Shown one piece after another: positions 17,477-26,200 of a DNA stretch of 64,000 nt. The position numbers were made by a program, and so were the translations under genes. Source of the stretch: Sphingomonadales bacterium (GTDB taxonomy: Bacteria; Pseudomonadota; Alphaproteobacteria; Sphingomonadales; Sphingomonadaceae); NCBI GenBank assembly GCA_028289885.1, contig JAQGKX010000073.1, positions 1 through 64,000 of the forward strand. The letters run 5' to 3'. Under the pieces are notes generated by a model. That model had not been told where the DNA came from. It saw nothing but the letters and a program-made list of their open reading frames with translations, and made no database searches. Position 1 is the stretch's first letter, and the number at the start of each line of letters is the position of its first letter.

Positions 17477-18478
17477 CTGACTCAACCGTCCGAACTTGTA
17501 CTGGTTACCGGCGCGTCGGGTTTCGTCGGGGCGGCGGTGGCGCGCGCGTTGCGTCGTCACGGATATGGCGTGCGGGCGATGGTCCGCGAAAACAGTCCCC
17601 GAACCAATCTGGCGGGCCTCGATGCAGAGATCGTGACCGGCGACCTGCTCGACCGTGAGTCGCTCGACCGGGCGATGTCGGGGGTCCGGTCGGTCTGCCA
17701 TGTCGCGGCGGACTATCGCATCTGGGCGGCGGACCCCGAGGAGATCGTTCGCAACAATCTGGCGGGTACGCGCAACATGATGGAGGCCGCGCTCGCGTGC
17801 CGGGTCGAGCGCCTCGTCTACACAAGCAGCGTGGCAACGCTGAGGCCCGATCCGAACGGCCCGGCGGATGAAAGCCGTGCCGCGACGCCCGAACAGGCGG
17901 TCGGTGCCTATAAGCGGAGCAAGGTAATCGCCGAACGCCTTGTCGAAAAGATGATAGCGGACGATGGATTGCAGGCCACGATCGTCATGCCGTCCACGCC
18001 GATCGGCCCGCGCGACGTCCGGCCCACGCCGACGGGGCGGATCGTGGTGGAGGCTGCATCAGGACGGATGCCCGCCTTTGTCGAAAGCGGGCTGAACCTC
18101 GTTCATGTCGATGACGTCGCGGAGGGTCATGTGCTGGCGTTAGAGAAGGGACGCGTTGGCGAAAAATACATATTAGGCGGGCAGGACGTCAGTCTGCGCG
18201 AGATGCTCGGGACGATTGCGCGATTGGTCGGGCGACGTCCACCGACCGTCAATATCCCGCGCAGAAGCCTGCTTCCACTGGCCTGGGCGAACGAGAAACT
18301 GGCGCAGGCAACGGGACGCGAACCGTTCCTGACGCTCGATGGGCTGCGCATGGCGGCGCACAATATGTATTTCACTATTGCCAAGGCAGAGGCGGAACTG
18401 GGATATCGCGCGCGGCCTTACGAAGAGGCGCTGGTCGATGCGATCGCTTGGTTCAGGCAGGCCGGGATGATAAAGTGA
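17477..18478 (+). CDS. hpnA: HpnA, NAD(P)-dependent sugar-epimerase-like reductase (CTG start)
   Basis: A 333-residue short-chain/extended SDR of the dihydroflavonol reductase type. The Rossmann motif TGASGFVGAAVARAL begins at about residue 11, and the catalytic YxxxK (AYKRSKVIAERL) is near residue 145. The first ATG/GTG/TTG in frame is GTG 17537, which would delete the Gly-rich nucleotide-binding loop. CTG at 17477 is the best start because GGAGG sits 5 bases before it and the protein is then full length. HpnA is conserved in hopanoid clusters and is thought to act on the side chain. It overlaps hpnB by GTGA. Confidence 0.9.
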   Translation: MTQPSELVLVTGASGFVGAAVARALRRHGYGVRAMVRENSPRTNLAGLDAEIVTGDLLDRESLDRAMSGVRSVCHVAADYRIWAADPEEIVRNNLAGTRNMMEAALACRVERLVYTSSVATLRPDPNGPADESRAATPEQAVGAYKRSKVIAERLVEKMIADDGLQATIVMPSTPIGPRDVRPTPTGRIVVEAASGRMPAFVESGLNLVHVDDVAEGHVLALEKGRVGEKYILGGQDVSLREMLGTIARLVGRRPPTVNIPRRSLLPLAWANEKLAQATGREPFLTLDGLRMAAHNMYFTIAKAEAELGYRARPYEEALVDAIAWFRQAGMIK

Positions 18479-19602
18479 TCGGCTGGCTGGCGCTGGCCAT
18501 TTGGCTGGTCATCATCGGCGGGCGGCACGGGTTTTGGCTCGCACGTGAACGCGACCGAATGAATTTCGGGCCTGCACCTGAGACATGGCCGCGTGTCACC
18601 GCAATCGTTCCCGCCCGCGATGAAGCCGAATTGATCGGAAAGTCGATCGCCAGCCTGTTCGCGCAGGATTATCCGGGGCCGTTCGATGTCGTGCTCATCG
18701 ACGATGGCAGCAGCGATCAGACTGCACAGCACGCTCGCGCCGCTGGAACGGACCGCCTGACGATCATCGACGGTGCAACGCCGCCGACGGGATGGACCGG
18801 CAAATTGTGGGCGGTGTCGCAGGGGATCGTCGCGGCGGGGACATCGCCCGATTATCTGTTGCTCACCGATGCCGACATCACCCACGCACCCGATACGCTG
18901 CGGTCGCTGGTGTCGCGCGCGGTGAACGACGACCGCGTGCTGGTGTCGCTGATGGCGCGGCTACGGTGTGAAAGTCTGGCCGAAAGAGCTTTGGTCCCGG
19001 CATTCGTCTTCTTTTTCCAGCTTTTGTACCCGTTCGGCGAGATCAACAGCCGCACCCCGGGACGGGGCGCTGCCGCCGGTGGCGTGATGCTGGTCGATCG
19101 GCGGGCGCTGGAAAAGGCGGGCGGTGTTGCAGCCGTTCGTGGTGCCCTGATCGACGATTGTGCTTTCGGTGCGCTGATGAAGCGGCAGGGAGCGATCTGG
19201 CTGGGGCTGACCGACCGCGCCATCAGTATCCGGCGCTATGATACGGTGGGTTCGATTGCGGCGATGATCTCGCGGTCGGCCTACGCGCAGCTTGGCTATT
19301 CCCGATGGGCGCTGATCGGCACAATTGGCGGACTTGGTCTCACTTACCTCGCGCCGCCCTTGCTGGCGGTGTTCGGACATGGTTATGGGCAGTGGACTGG
19401 TTTTGCGGCTTGGACACTGATGGCAATTGCGTTTCAGCCGATGCTGAGATTTTACCACCGCTCGCCCTTATGGGGTGTGGGCCTGCCGCTCATCGCCAGT
19501 TTTTATGCGGGCTGCACCCTGTTGTCGGCGTGGCAGCACGCGCGGGGGCAGGGCGGCATGTGGAAGGGCCGCGCGCAGGCCGCAGCAGGGGTTCGGGCAT
19601 GA
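18475..19602 (+). CDS. hpnB: HpnB, hopanoid-locus family 2 glycosyltransferase
   Basis: A 375-residue GT2 enzyme with an N-terminal membrane segment, the donor-binding motifs VTAIVPARDEAE, VLIDDGSSDQT and LLLTDADITHAP, an acceptor-site element IDDCAFGALMKRQG, and two to three C-terminal membrane segments. HpnB is found in nearly all hopanoid clusters; its product is not settled. The GTG at 18475 overlaps the hpnA stop (GTGA), so it is preferred over an upstream in-frame start within hpnA. Confidence 0.91.
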   Translation: MIGWLALAIWLVIIGGRHGFWLARERDRMNFGPAPETWPRVTAIVPARDEAELIGKSIASLFAQDYPGPFDVVLIDDGSSDQTAQHARAAGTDRLTIIDGATPPTGWTGKLWAVSQGIVAAGTSPDYLLLTDADITHAPDTLRSLVSRAVNDDRVLVSLMARLRCESLAERALVPAFVFFFQLLYPFGEINSRTPGRGAAAGGVMLVDRRALEKAGGVAAVRGALIDDCAFGALMKRQGAIWLGLTDRAISIRRYDTVGSIAAMISRSAYAQLGYSRWALIGTIGGLGLTYLAPPLLAVFGHGYGQWTGFAAWTLMAIAFQPMLRFYHRSPLWGVGLPLIASFYAGCTLLSAWQHARGQGGMWKGRAQAAAGVRA

Positions 19603-20438
19603 CCGCAACCGCCGGTGCACTGGCTTCGGGCAAAGGCCATAAGAACGAAAACTTTCCTGTCGCATCGGTGCTGTTAAAACGCGAACATCGCGCGCCGGTG
19701 ATGGCATTCTATCGCTTTGCTCGTGCCGCTGACGATGTCGCGGATAACGCAACGGCGCGTGCCGAGGACCGCCTAGCACTGCTGCGGGCGATGCGCGAGA
19801 CATTGCGCGGGGTCAGCGATGCCGATCCGCAGGCGCGGGCGTTGCGCCAAACGCTTTCGGAACATGGCCTGTCCCCGCGACATGGCCTTGACCTGCTGAC
19901 CGCTTTCGAGCGGGATTGCCGGGTCGATCATTGTCGGGATTGGGCCGCGCTGATCGATTATTGTCGCTACAGCGCGATGCCGGTCGGGCGTTACGTGCTG
20001 GACGTGCATGGCGAATCCGAAACATGCTGGCCAGCATCGGATGCGCTCTGTGCAGCGCTCCAGATCATCAATCATTTGCAGGATTGCGCGAAGGATTACC
20101 GCGCCATCGACCGCGTATACATTCCGCTGGACGTGTTGGCCGAACATGGCGCGACTGTGTCCGATCTGGGAGCATCCGTAGCGACGCCGGCCTTGCGTGC
20201 CACCATCGTCGATCTGGCAAAGCGGACTGACGATCTACTGCGACAGTCGGCGGGATTTGCAGGGCAGATTCGAGATCGGCGACTGGCGATGGAAGTCGCA
20301 ATCATCCACCGCCTCGCCGTCAGCCTGAACTCTTATCTGAAAACGCGTGATCCGTTGTCGGAGCGCGTTCATCATACGAAACCGCAGGCCCTAGGACTGG
20401 CGGCAATGGCAGCTTTGTCGCAATGGGCCGGGCGATGA
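19599..20438 (+). CDS. hpnC: HpnC, hydroxysqualene synthase
   Basis: A 279-residue trans-isoprenyl diphosphate synthase (squalene/phytoene synthase family). The first Asp-rich motif AADDVADNA is at about 44-51, the second is INHLQDCAKDYRAIDRVYIP. HpnC converts presqualene diphosphate to hydroxysqualene, acting with HpnD and HpnE to make squalene from two farnesyl diphosphates. The ATG at 19599 overlaps the hpnB stop and the gene's own stop overlaps the hpnD ATG, so translation is coupled on both sides. Confidence 0.93.
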   Translation: MTATAGALASGKGHKNENFPVASVLLKREHRAPVMAFYRFARAADDVADNATARAEDRLALLRAMRETLRGVSDADPQARALRQTLSEHGLSPRHGLDLLTAFERDCRVDHCRDWAALIDYCRYSAMPVGRYVLDVHGESETCWPASDALCAALQIINHLQDCAKDYRAIDRVYIPLDVLAEHGATVSDLGASVATPALRATIVDLAKRTDDLLRQSAGFAGQIRDRRLAMEVAIIHRLAVSLNSYLKTRDPLSERVHHTKPQALGLAAMAALSQWAGR

Positions 20439-21274
20439 ATGACATGACGGCCACCCGTTCGCTCCAGGCGCAGGTTTCGGGCAGCTCCTTCTACGCCGGG
20501 ATGAGCGTTTTGCCCAAAGCCTAGCGCGAGGCGATGTACGCGATCTATGCCTTTTGCCGCGCCGTCGACGATATCGCCGACGACGAAGAGGGGAGCCGCG
20601 CCGAGCGGAGCGATGCTCTCGACGGCTGGAGGACTGATGTCGAATCGCTTTATGCCGGGCGCGCGCCCGGTCGCGCGGCGCTGGTGGAAAGCGCGGTCCG
20701 GCAGTTCGGTCTGGCCAAGGCCGATTTCCTCGCGGTGATCGATGGCATGGCGATGGATGTGGCGGGCGACATCCGCTGGCCTCCGCTGGCAACGCTGGAC
20801 CTGTATTGCGACCGCGTTGCTTCGGCTGTCGGCAGGCTGTCGGTTCGGATTTTCGGCATGGAGGAAGCGCCGGGAATCGAACTGGCCTTCCACTTGGGCC
20901 GCGCGTTGCAACTGACGAATATCTTGCGCGATATCGACGAGGATGCGGCGATCGGGCGTGTATATCTGGCCGCCGAGCCGTTGCTGGCGGCGGGGATCGT
21001 GTTCACGACGCCGTTGGAAGTCGCTGCCGATCCCCGCATCGAGGGTGCCTGTCGCGAACTCGCGCTGCTGGCGCACCGGCATTACGACGCCGCTAACGCG
21101 GTGCTGGCAAAACGTCCGCGCGGGCATCTGATCGCGCCGCGCCTGATGGCGGCAATCTATGCGAAGATCTTGCGGCGGATGGAAGCGGCGGGATGGGGTG
21201 CCCCGCGCGAGCGCATCCGGATCAACAAGACCGCCCTCGTCATGACGGTGGTGCGCCTGAGCCTGATTCGTTGA
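20435..21274 (+). pseudogene. hpnD: hpnD, presqualene diphosphate synthase gene with in-frame amber codon
   Basis: The true start is the ATG at 20435, overlapping the hpnC stop. The frame encodes a normal HpnD N-terminus (GSSFYAGMSVLPKA), then TAG at 20522-20524 (codon 30) where relatives usually have Glu or Gln, then continues without another stop for 250 codons: REAMYAIYAFCRAVDDIADD, LQLTNILRDIDEDAAIGRVYL and the rest of the fold. One base change (GAG or CAG to TAG) would explain it. Restart at ATG 20534 would give a 246-residue protein without the SFY...LP helix but with both Asp-rich motifs. HpnD makes presqualene diphosphate from farnesyl diphosphate. It may be a pseudogene, a sequencing error, read-through or restart. 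Confidence 0.88.
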
Positions 21275-22524
21275 GCCGAAAGGCGTGGGTCGTCGGCGCG
21301 GGGCTTGCCGGGCTGTCGGCTGCGGTCGCGCTGACCCGAAGCGGATTTGCGGTCGATCTTTGCGATAGCGCGACACAGGCGGGCGGGCGATGCCGCAGTT
21401 ATCACGATCCCCAGCTTGATCGGGCAATCGACAATGGCAATCATCTGGTGCTGTCCGGAAACGAAGCCGTCGCCGACTATCTGCAAACGATCGGCGCGGA
21501 GGATGCGCTGACCGGCCCGGATCATGCCGCGTTCGATTTTGTCGACCGGGCAAATGGCGAGCGCTGGTCGTTTCGTCCCAACGACGGACGTCTGCCGTGG
21601 TGGGTGTTCGCGCAGGACCGGCGTGTACCGAACACGCGGGTCGTGGACTATCTGCGGCTTGCGCGGCTGATGGCTGGCAGCGCGTCACAGACGGTAGCGG
21701 ACCGGATCGCAACGTCTGGCGCGGTGTGGGACCGGTTGCTGGAGCCGGTGCTCCTCGCCGCACTGAACACATCAGTGGCCGATGGTTCGGCCAGGCTGAC
21801 CGCTAATGTCCTGCGGCAATCGATGGCGCGGGGAGGTCGGGCGATGCGCCCGCGTATCGCAGGGCCGACGCTGGCTGCTGCGTTCGTCGACCCGGCTTTG
21901 GCGTGGTTGGATGCGCGGGGGGCGAGCGTTGCGCTGGGGCGACGGCTACGCGGATTACGGTTTTCGGGTGATGTTCTGGCGGGGATCGATTTCGGCGATG
22001 GTGAGGTGTCGGTTGCGGCGGACCAGCCCGTCTTGCTGGCCCTGCCGCCCTGGGTCGCTTCCGCGCTGGTACCCGACTTGACGGTGCCCGATGACTTTCG
22101 CGCGATCGTCAACGCGCATTTTGCGTTTGCGCCGCCGGTTGGAACGCCAGCCATGATTGGGGTGATCAATGGGTTGGCCGAGTGGATATTCGCCTTTCCC
22201 GACCGGATATCGGTAACGGTCAGTGCTGCGGATCATCTGGTCGATCGCGATCGCGCGGAACTGGCGGCAGGGTTCTGGGCTGACATCGTGGCCATCCATG
22301 GGTTCCCCGCAGAGATGCCGCCGTGGCAGATCGTCAAGGAAAAGCGCGCCACTTTTGCGGCGACGCCTGAACAGGATGCACGACGTCCGGGGGCGGTGAC
22401 ACGGTGGCGGAACCTATTCCTCGCGGGCGACTGGACGCAGACCGGTTTGCCCGCAACCATCGAAGGCGCGTTGCGTTCGGGTGTGACGGCCGCGCGGCTG
22501 GCTGGCGCGACCGGGGCGGGTTAG
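21271..22524 (+). CDS. hpnE: HpnE, FAD-dependent hydroxysqualene dehydroxylase
   Basis: A 417-residue amine-oxidase-like flavoprotein with the N-terminal dinucleotide motif VVGAGLAGLSAAVAL (Gly residues 9, 11, 14), followed by GGRCRSY, and a C-terminal FAD element NLFLAGDWTQTGLPATIEGA. It reduces hydroxysqualene to squalene after HpnC. The start is TTG at 21271, overlapping the hpnD stop as TTGA; this places the FAD motif at the usual distance from the N-terminus. Eleven bases separate it from shc. Confidence 0.93.
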   Translation: MSRKAWVVGAGLAGLSAAVALTRSGFAVDLCDSATQAGGRCRSYHDPQLDRAIDNGNHLVLSGNEAVADYLQTIGAEDALTGPDHAAFDFVDRANGERWSFRPNDGRLPWWVFAQDRRVPNTRVVDYLRLARLMAGSASQTVADRIATSGAVWDRLLEPVLLAALNTSVADGSARLTANVLRQSMARGGRAMRPRIAGPTLAAAFVDPALAWLDARGASVALGRRLRGLRFSGDVLAGIDFGDGEVSVAADQPVLLALPPWVASALVPDLTVPDDFRAIVNAHFAFAPPVGTPAMIGVINGLAEWIFAFPDRISVTVSAADHLVDRDRAELAAGFWADIVAIHGFPAEMPPWQIVKEKRATFAATPEQDARRPGAVTRWRNLFLAGDWTQTGLPATIEGALRSGVTAARLAGATGAG

Positions 22525-22535
22525 GGGGGGATCAT

Positions 22536-24479
22536 ATGGCAACTCAGATCGAACCCCTCGATATTGTAAGCGCGGCGGATGATTGTGCGAACCGCGCTGC
22601 CGAAGCACTGGCTGCCATGCAGCGGGACGACGGGCATTGGGTTTTCGAACTCGAGGCCGATGCGACGATCCCGGCTGAATTCATCTTGCTCAGACACTAT
22701 CTCGGCGAGCCGCGCGATCCCGTGATCGAAAGCAAGATCGGTCGCTATCTGCGGCGGATACAGGCCGATCATGGCGGGTGGCCGTTGTTCAACGGCGGCG
22801 CTTTCGATGTCAGCGCGACGGTGAAGGCTTATTACGCGCTGAAGATGATCGGCGACGACGTGGACGCCCTACATATGGTCCGTGCGCGCAATGCGATTCG
22901 GGCCGCAGGGGGCGCAGAGGCGGCGAATGTCTTTACGCGTATCCAATTGGCGCTTTTCGGCGCGGGCCCTTGGGCGGCGGTGCCGACGCTGCCGGTCGAA
23001 CTGATCCTGTTGCCCCGCTGGTTTCCGATCCACCTTTCCAAAATGTCCTATTGGGCGCGGACGGTGATCGTGCCGCTGCTGGTTCTCGGCGCGCTGAAGC
23101 CGGTTGCGCGCAACCCGTCGGGCGTGCTGGTCAATGAACTCTTCACCGGCAAGAGGGTGGCCCCGACGAGCAAGGCACAGGACACCAAGCCCGGATGGAC
23201 GCGGTTTTTCAACGGCCTCGATGTCGTGCTGAAAGTCGGTGAGCCGTTATGGCCGCACCGGTTGCGCGCGCGAGCGGTCGCGGCCTGCGTCGCGTTCGTG
23301 ACCGAACGCTTGAACGGCGAGGATGGGTTGGGGGCGATCTATCCGGCGATGGCGAACAGCGTGATGATGTTCGACTGCCTTGGCTATGCCGAGGATCATC
23401 CGGATCGGGCGATTGCGCGGGCTTCGGTCGAGCGGCTCTTGGTGGTGGGTGACGACGAGGCCTATTGCCAGCCCTGCGTGTCGCCGGTCTGGGATACCGC
23501 GCTGGCCGCTCATGCGATGATGGAGGCGGGCGGCGACGATGCCTGCGCCCGCGCGGACGCGGCGCTGGCGTGGCTGAAACCGCTGCAAGTTCTCGACGTG
23601 AAGGGCGATTGGGCCAACCAGCGCCCGAACGTGCGACCGGGGGGCTGGGCGTTTCAGTATAACAACGCGCACTACCCCGACCTCGACGATACCGCCGTCG
23701 TCGTGATGGCGATGGACCGGGCCAAGGAGCGATCCGGGACGGCGTATGACGAGGCTGTATCACGAGGGGTCGAATGGACGGTCGGCCTGCAGAGCCGAGA
23801 CGGCGGCTGGGGCGCGTTTGATGCGGACAACAGCCATCATTATTTGAACAACATCCCGTTCGCCGACCACGGCGCGCTGCTCGATCCGCCGACGAGCGAC
23901 GTCAGCGCGCGCTGTGTTTCGATGCTGGCGCAACTGGGGGAACGGGATTGCCCCCGGATGGCGGCGGCTTTGGGTTTCCTCGCGGAGGAGCAGGCGGCGG
24001 ACGGGAGCTGGTTCGGGCGCTGGGGGGTCAATTACATCTACGGGACGTGGTCTGTGCTGTGCGCCCTGAATGCGGCGGGGATCGATCATGCATCGCCGAT
24101 GGTGCGCGGCGGGGTCGAGTGGCTGGTGCGAACGCAGAACGCCGATGGCGGCTGGGGCGAGGACTGCGAAAGTTACGACCTAGCCTATACGGGCTACACG
24201 CCTGCGCCTTCGACGGCTTCGCAAACGGGTTGGGCGCTGCTCGGATTGATGGCAGCGGGGGAGGTCGATCATCCGGCGGTCGAACGCGGTGTGCAATACC
24301 TGATGGCGACGCAGAATGCGGGAGGATTGTGGTCGCAGGAAGCCTATACCGGCGGCGGTTTCCCGCGCGTGTTTTACCTTCGCTATCACGGATATCCGGC
24401 GTATTTCCCGTTGTGGGCAGTGGCGCGGTACCGCAATCTGAAGAGGTCGAATTCGGCGCGGGTCGAGGTGGGCATGTGA
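22536..24479 (+). CDS. shc: Squalene-hopene cyclase
   Basis: A 647-residue class II triterpene cyclase, about the usual length. The catalytic DXDD motif is present as YPDLDDTAVV near residue 380, and several QW-type repeats are visible (RDGGWGAFDADN, DGSWFGRWGVNYIYGTW, NADGGWGEDCESY, NAGGLWSQEAY). It folds squalene into hopene/hopanol at the cytoplasmic membrane. The ATG at 22536 follows a strong purine run (AGGGGGG), the only junction in the rightward operon with its own clear ribosome-binding site rather than an overlap. It overlaps hpnG by GTGA. Confidence 0.96.
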   Translation: MATQIEPLDIVSAADDCANRAAEALAAMQRDDGHWVFELEADATIPAEFILLRHYLGEPRDPVIESKIGRYLRRIQADHGGWPLFNGGAFDVSATVKAYYALKMIGDDVDALHMVRARNAIRAAGGAEAANVFTRIQLALFGAGPWAAVPTLPVELILLPRWFPIHLSKMSYWARTVIVPLLVLGALKPVARNPSGVLVNELFTGKRVAPTSKAQDTKPGWTRFFNGLDVVLKVGEPLWPHRLRARAVAACVAFVTERLNGEDGLGAIYPAMANSVMMFDCLGYAEDHPDRAIARASVERLLVVGDDEAYCQPCVSPVWDTALAAHAMMEAGGDDACARADAALAWLKPLQVLDVKGDWANQRPNVRPGGWAFQYNNAHYPDLDDTAVVVMAMDRAKERSGTAYDEAVSRGVEWTVGLQSRDGGWGAFDADNSHHYLNNIPFADHGALLDPPTSDVSARCVSMLAQLGERDCPRMAAALGFLAEEQAADGSWFGRWGVNYIYGTWSVLCALNAAGIDHASPMVRGGVEWLVRTQNADGGWGEDCESYDLAYTGYTPAPSTASQTGWALLGLMAAGEVDHPAVERGVQYLMATQNAGGLWSQEAYTGGGFPRVFYLRYHGYPAYFPLWAVARYRNLKRSNSARVEVGM

Positions 24480-25123
24480 TCCTGATCGCATGTGGGCTGC
24501 TGCGAGAGGCGCGGGCCATGGCGCGGAACGGAACCGTGATCGTTGGCGGCGGGGACGCGGTGCGGCTGGAGGCGGAACTGGAGGCTGCGGCCCCGGGTGC
24601 GCAGGTCATATTGTCGAGTGGGATTGCGGGGGCCGTGGCTCCGGGGTTGAACGCTGGCGATGTCGTGATCGACGGATCGGACCGGCTGGTCGAGGTTTTG
24701 CGGCGGGTCTTGCCGGATGCTCGTGCAGGTATTGTTGTGGGCAGCGATGCCATCGTGGCGAGGGTTCCCGAGAAATGCGCACTTTACGAACGTACCGGCG
24801 CGCTGGCGGTGGATATGGAGACGCACATCGCCGAGCGCGTGGCGGCCCGGCATGGACTTCCCTTTGCGGCCTTGCGCGTAATCTCGGATGCCGCGAACGA
24901 AACCCTGCCGCCTGCCGCGCTTGTTGGCATGCGGCCAGATGGCGGCATGGCGCTCGGCCCGGTGCTCGCTTCACTGGCGCGTCACCCCGGCCAACTGCCC
25001 GCGCTCATCTGGACCGGCTTGAGCGCAGGGCGGGCGTTCCGAAGTCTAGAGCGCTGCCACGACGTGCTTCGACGCGCTGGGATTGGCCAGCTTGATCTTG
25101 GCGAGTTCGCGCTCGACGTGTGA
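24476..25123 (+). CDS. hpnG: HpnG, adenosylhopane nucleosidase/phosphorylase
   Basis: A 215-residue member of the purine nucleoside phosphorylase/MTA nucleosidase fold (ILIACGLLREARAMA, VILSSGIAGAVAPGL, VDMETHIAERVAARHGLPF, RVISDAANETLPPAA). HpnG releases adenine from adenosylhopane to give a ribosyl-type hopanoid. The GTG at 24476 overlaps the shc stop and keeps the N-terminal strand. Its last 78 bases overlap the 3' end of convergent hpnH, an unusually long tail-to-tail overlap. Confidence 0.91.
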   Translation: MILIACGLLREARAMARNGTVIVGGGDAVRLEAELEAAAPGAQVILSSGIAGAVAPGLNAGDVVIDGSDRLVEVLRRVLPDARAGIVVGSDAIVARVPEKCALYERTGALAVDMETHIAERVAARHGLPFAALRVISDAANETLPPAALVGMRPDGGMALGPVLASLARHPGQLPALIWTGLSAGRAFRSLERCHDVLRRAGIGQLDLGEFALDV

Positions 25124-26191
25124 CATATGCACTTCTTCGGTCGGCCGCTGGTTGCTCAGGTCTATATCGGGTGCAAACGGGCCATCGGTACGCACCCCCT
25201 TTCGACTGACGCCCATCATCTTCAGCGGGTGCCGCATCGAATCGGCGGCGGCGGTGCCTTCGAAGCCGCAATGGACCATGCAGTCGGCGCACTTCTCATA
25301 TTTGCCGACGCCGTACTGGTCCCATTCGGTGCCCTCCATCAATTCCTTGAAGGTTCCGACATAGCCTTCGCCGACCAAATAGCAGGGTTTCTGCCACCCA
25401 AAGACGGTGCGTAGCGGCATCGACCAGGGGGTGCATTCGTACGTCTGGTTGCCAGCAAGGAAATCGAGGAACAGCGGCGAGTTGGTAAAGCTCCACGCGC
25501 GGCCACCGTCGCCGCGCTTGAACACGTCGCGGAAGAACTGACGGGTTTTCTGGCGGTTCAGGAAGTGCGTCTGGTCGGCAGCGCGTTCATAGGCATAGCC
25601 GGGCGAAATGGTGATCTCGACGCCCATTTCCTGCATGGTGTCGAAGAAACCGGCGAGGCGTTCGGGCGATGCGCCGTCGAACACGGTGCAATTGACCTGA
25701 ACGCGAAAGCCCTTTGATTTCGCCAGTTCGATGGCTTCGTAAGCGACTTCGTACACGCCATCCTGACACACGGCATGGTCGTGCATCGCCTTGTCGCCGT
25801 CGAGGTGGATCGACCATGTGAAGCCGGGATCGGGCTTATAATCGTCGATCTTCTTCTTCATCAACAGCGCGTTGGTGCAGAGGATGACGAACTTCTTTTT
25901 CTTCAGATACCCCTCGACGATGCGCGGCATGTCACGGTGGAGCAACGGTTCGCCGCCCGCGATCGAGACGGCAGGAGCACCACATTCGTCGATCGCCTCC
26001 ATGCACTGATCGTAGCTGAGGCGCTGGTTCAGGATCGGGTCCGGATAGTCGATCTTGCCGCACCCGGCGCAGGCCAGATTGCAGCGAAGCAACGGCTCCA
26101 GCATCAGGACGAGCGGATATTTACCGCCCTTGAGCTGCTTTGTGACAGCATAGGAGCCGATCCGGAAAAGCTGAGTGAGGGGGAGACTCAT
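25046..26191 (-). CDS. hpnH: HpnH, radical SAM adenosylhopane synthase
   Basis: A 381-residue radical SAM protein. The cluster-binding cysteines are in LLRCNLACAGCGKIDYP (Cys 37, 41, 44), SAM-binding elements include VSIAGGEPLLH, and a C-terminal Cys-rich element CADCMVHCGFEG may bind a further cluster or metal. HpnH joins the 5'-deoxyadenosyl group to diploptene, the first side-chain step. It lies 9 bases downstream of ispH on the minus strand and runs into hpnG from the opposite side. Confidence 0.95.
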   Translation of the reverse strand: MSLPLTQLFRIGSYAVTKQLKGGKYPLVLMLEPLLRCNLACAGCGKIDYPDPILNQRLSYDQCMEAIDECGAPAVSIAGGEPLLHRDMPRIVEGYLKKKKFVILCTNALLMKKKIDDYKPDPGFTWSIHLDGDKAMHDHAVCQDGVYEVAYEAIELAKSKGFRVQVNCTVFDGASPERLAGFFDTMQEMGVEITISPGYAYERAADQTHFLNRQKTRQFFRDVFKRGDGGRAWSFTNSPLFLDFLAGNQTYECTPWSMPLRTVFGWQKPCYLVGEGYVGTFKELMEGTEWDQYGVGKYEKCADCMVHCGFEGTAAADSMRHPLKMMGVSRKGVRTDGPFAPDIDLSNQRPTEEVHMSHVERELAKIKLANPSASKHVVAAL

Positions 26192-26200
26192 CGATAAATC

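Noticed and set aside
17537-18478. hpnA starting at GTG 17537
   Set aside because: It would remove the Rossmann Gly-rich loop and has no ribosome-binding site; CTG 17477 fits better.
20372-21772. 466-codon minus-strand frame over hpnD and hpnE
   Set aside because: Low-complexity, Arg/Pro-rich translation with no motif; the plus strand holds clear enzymes.
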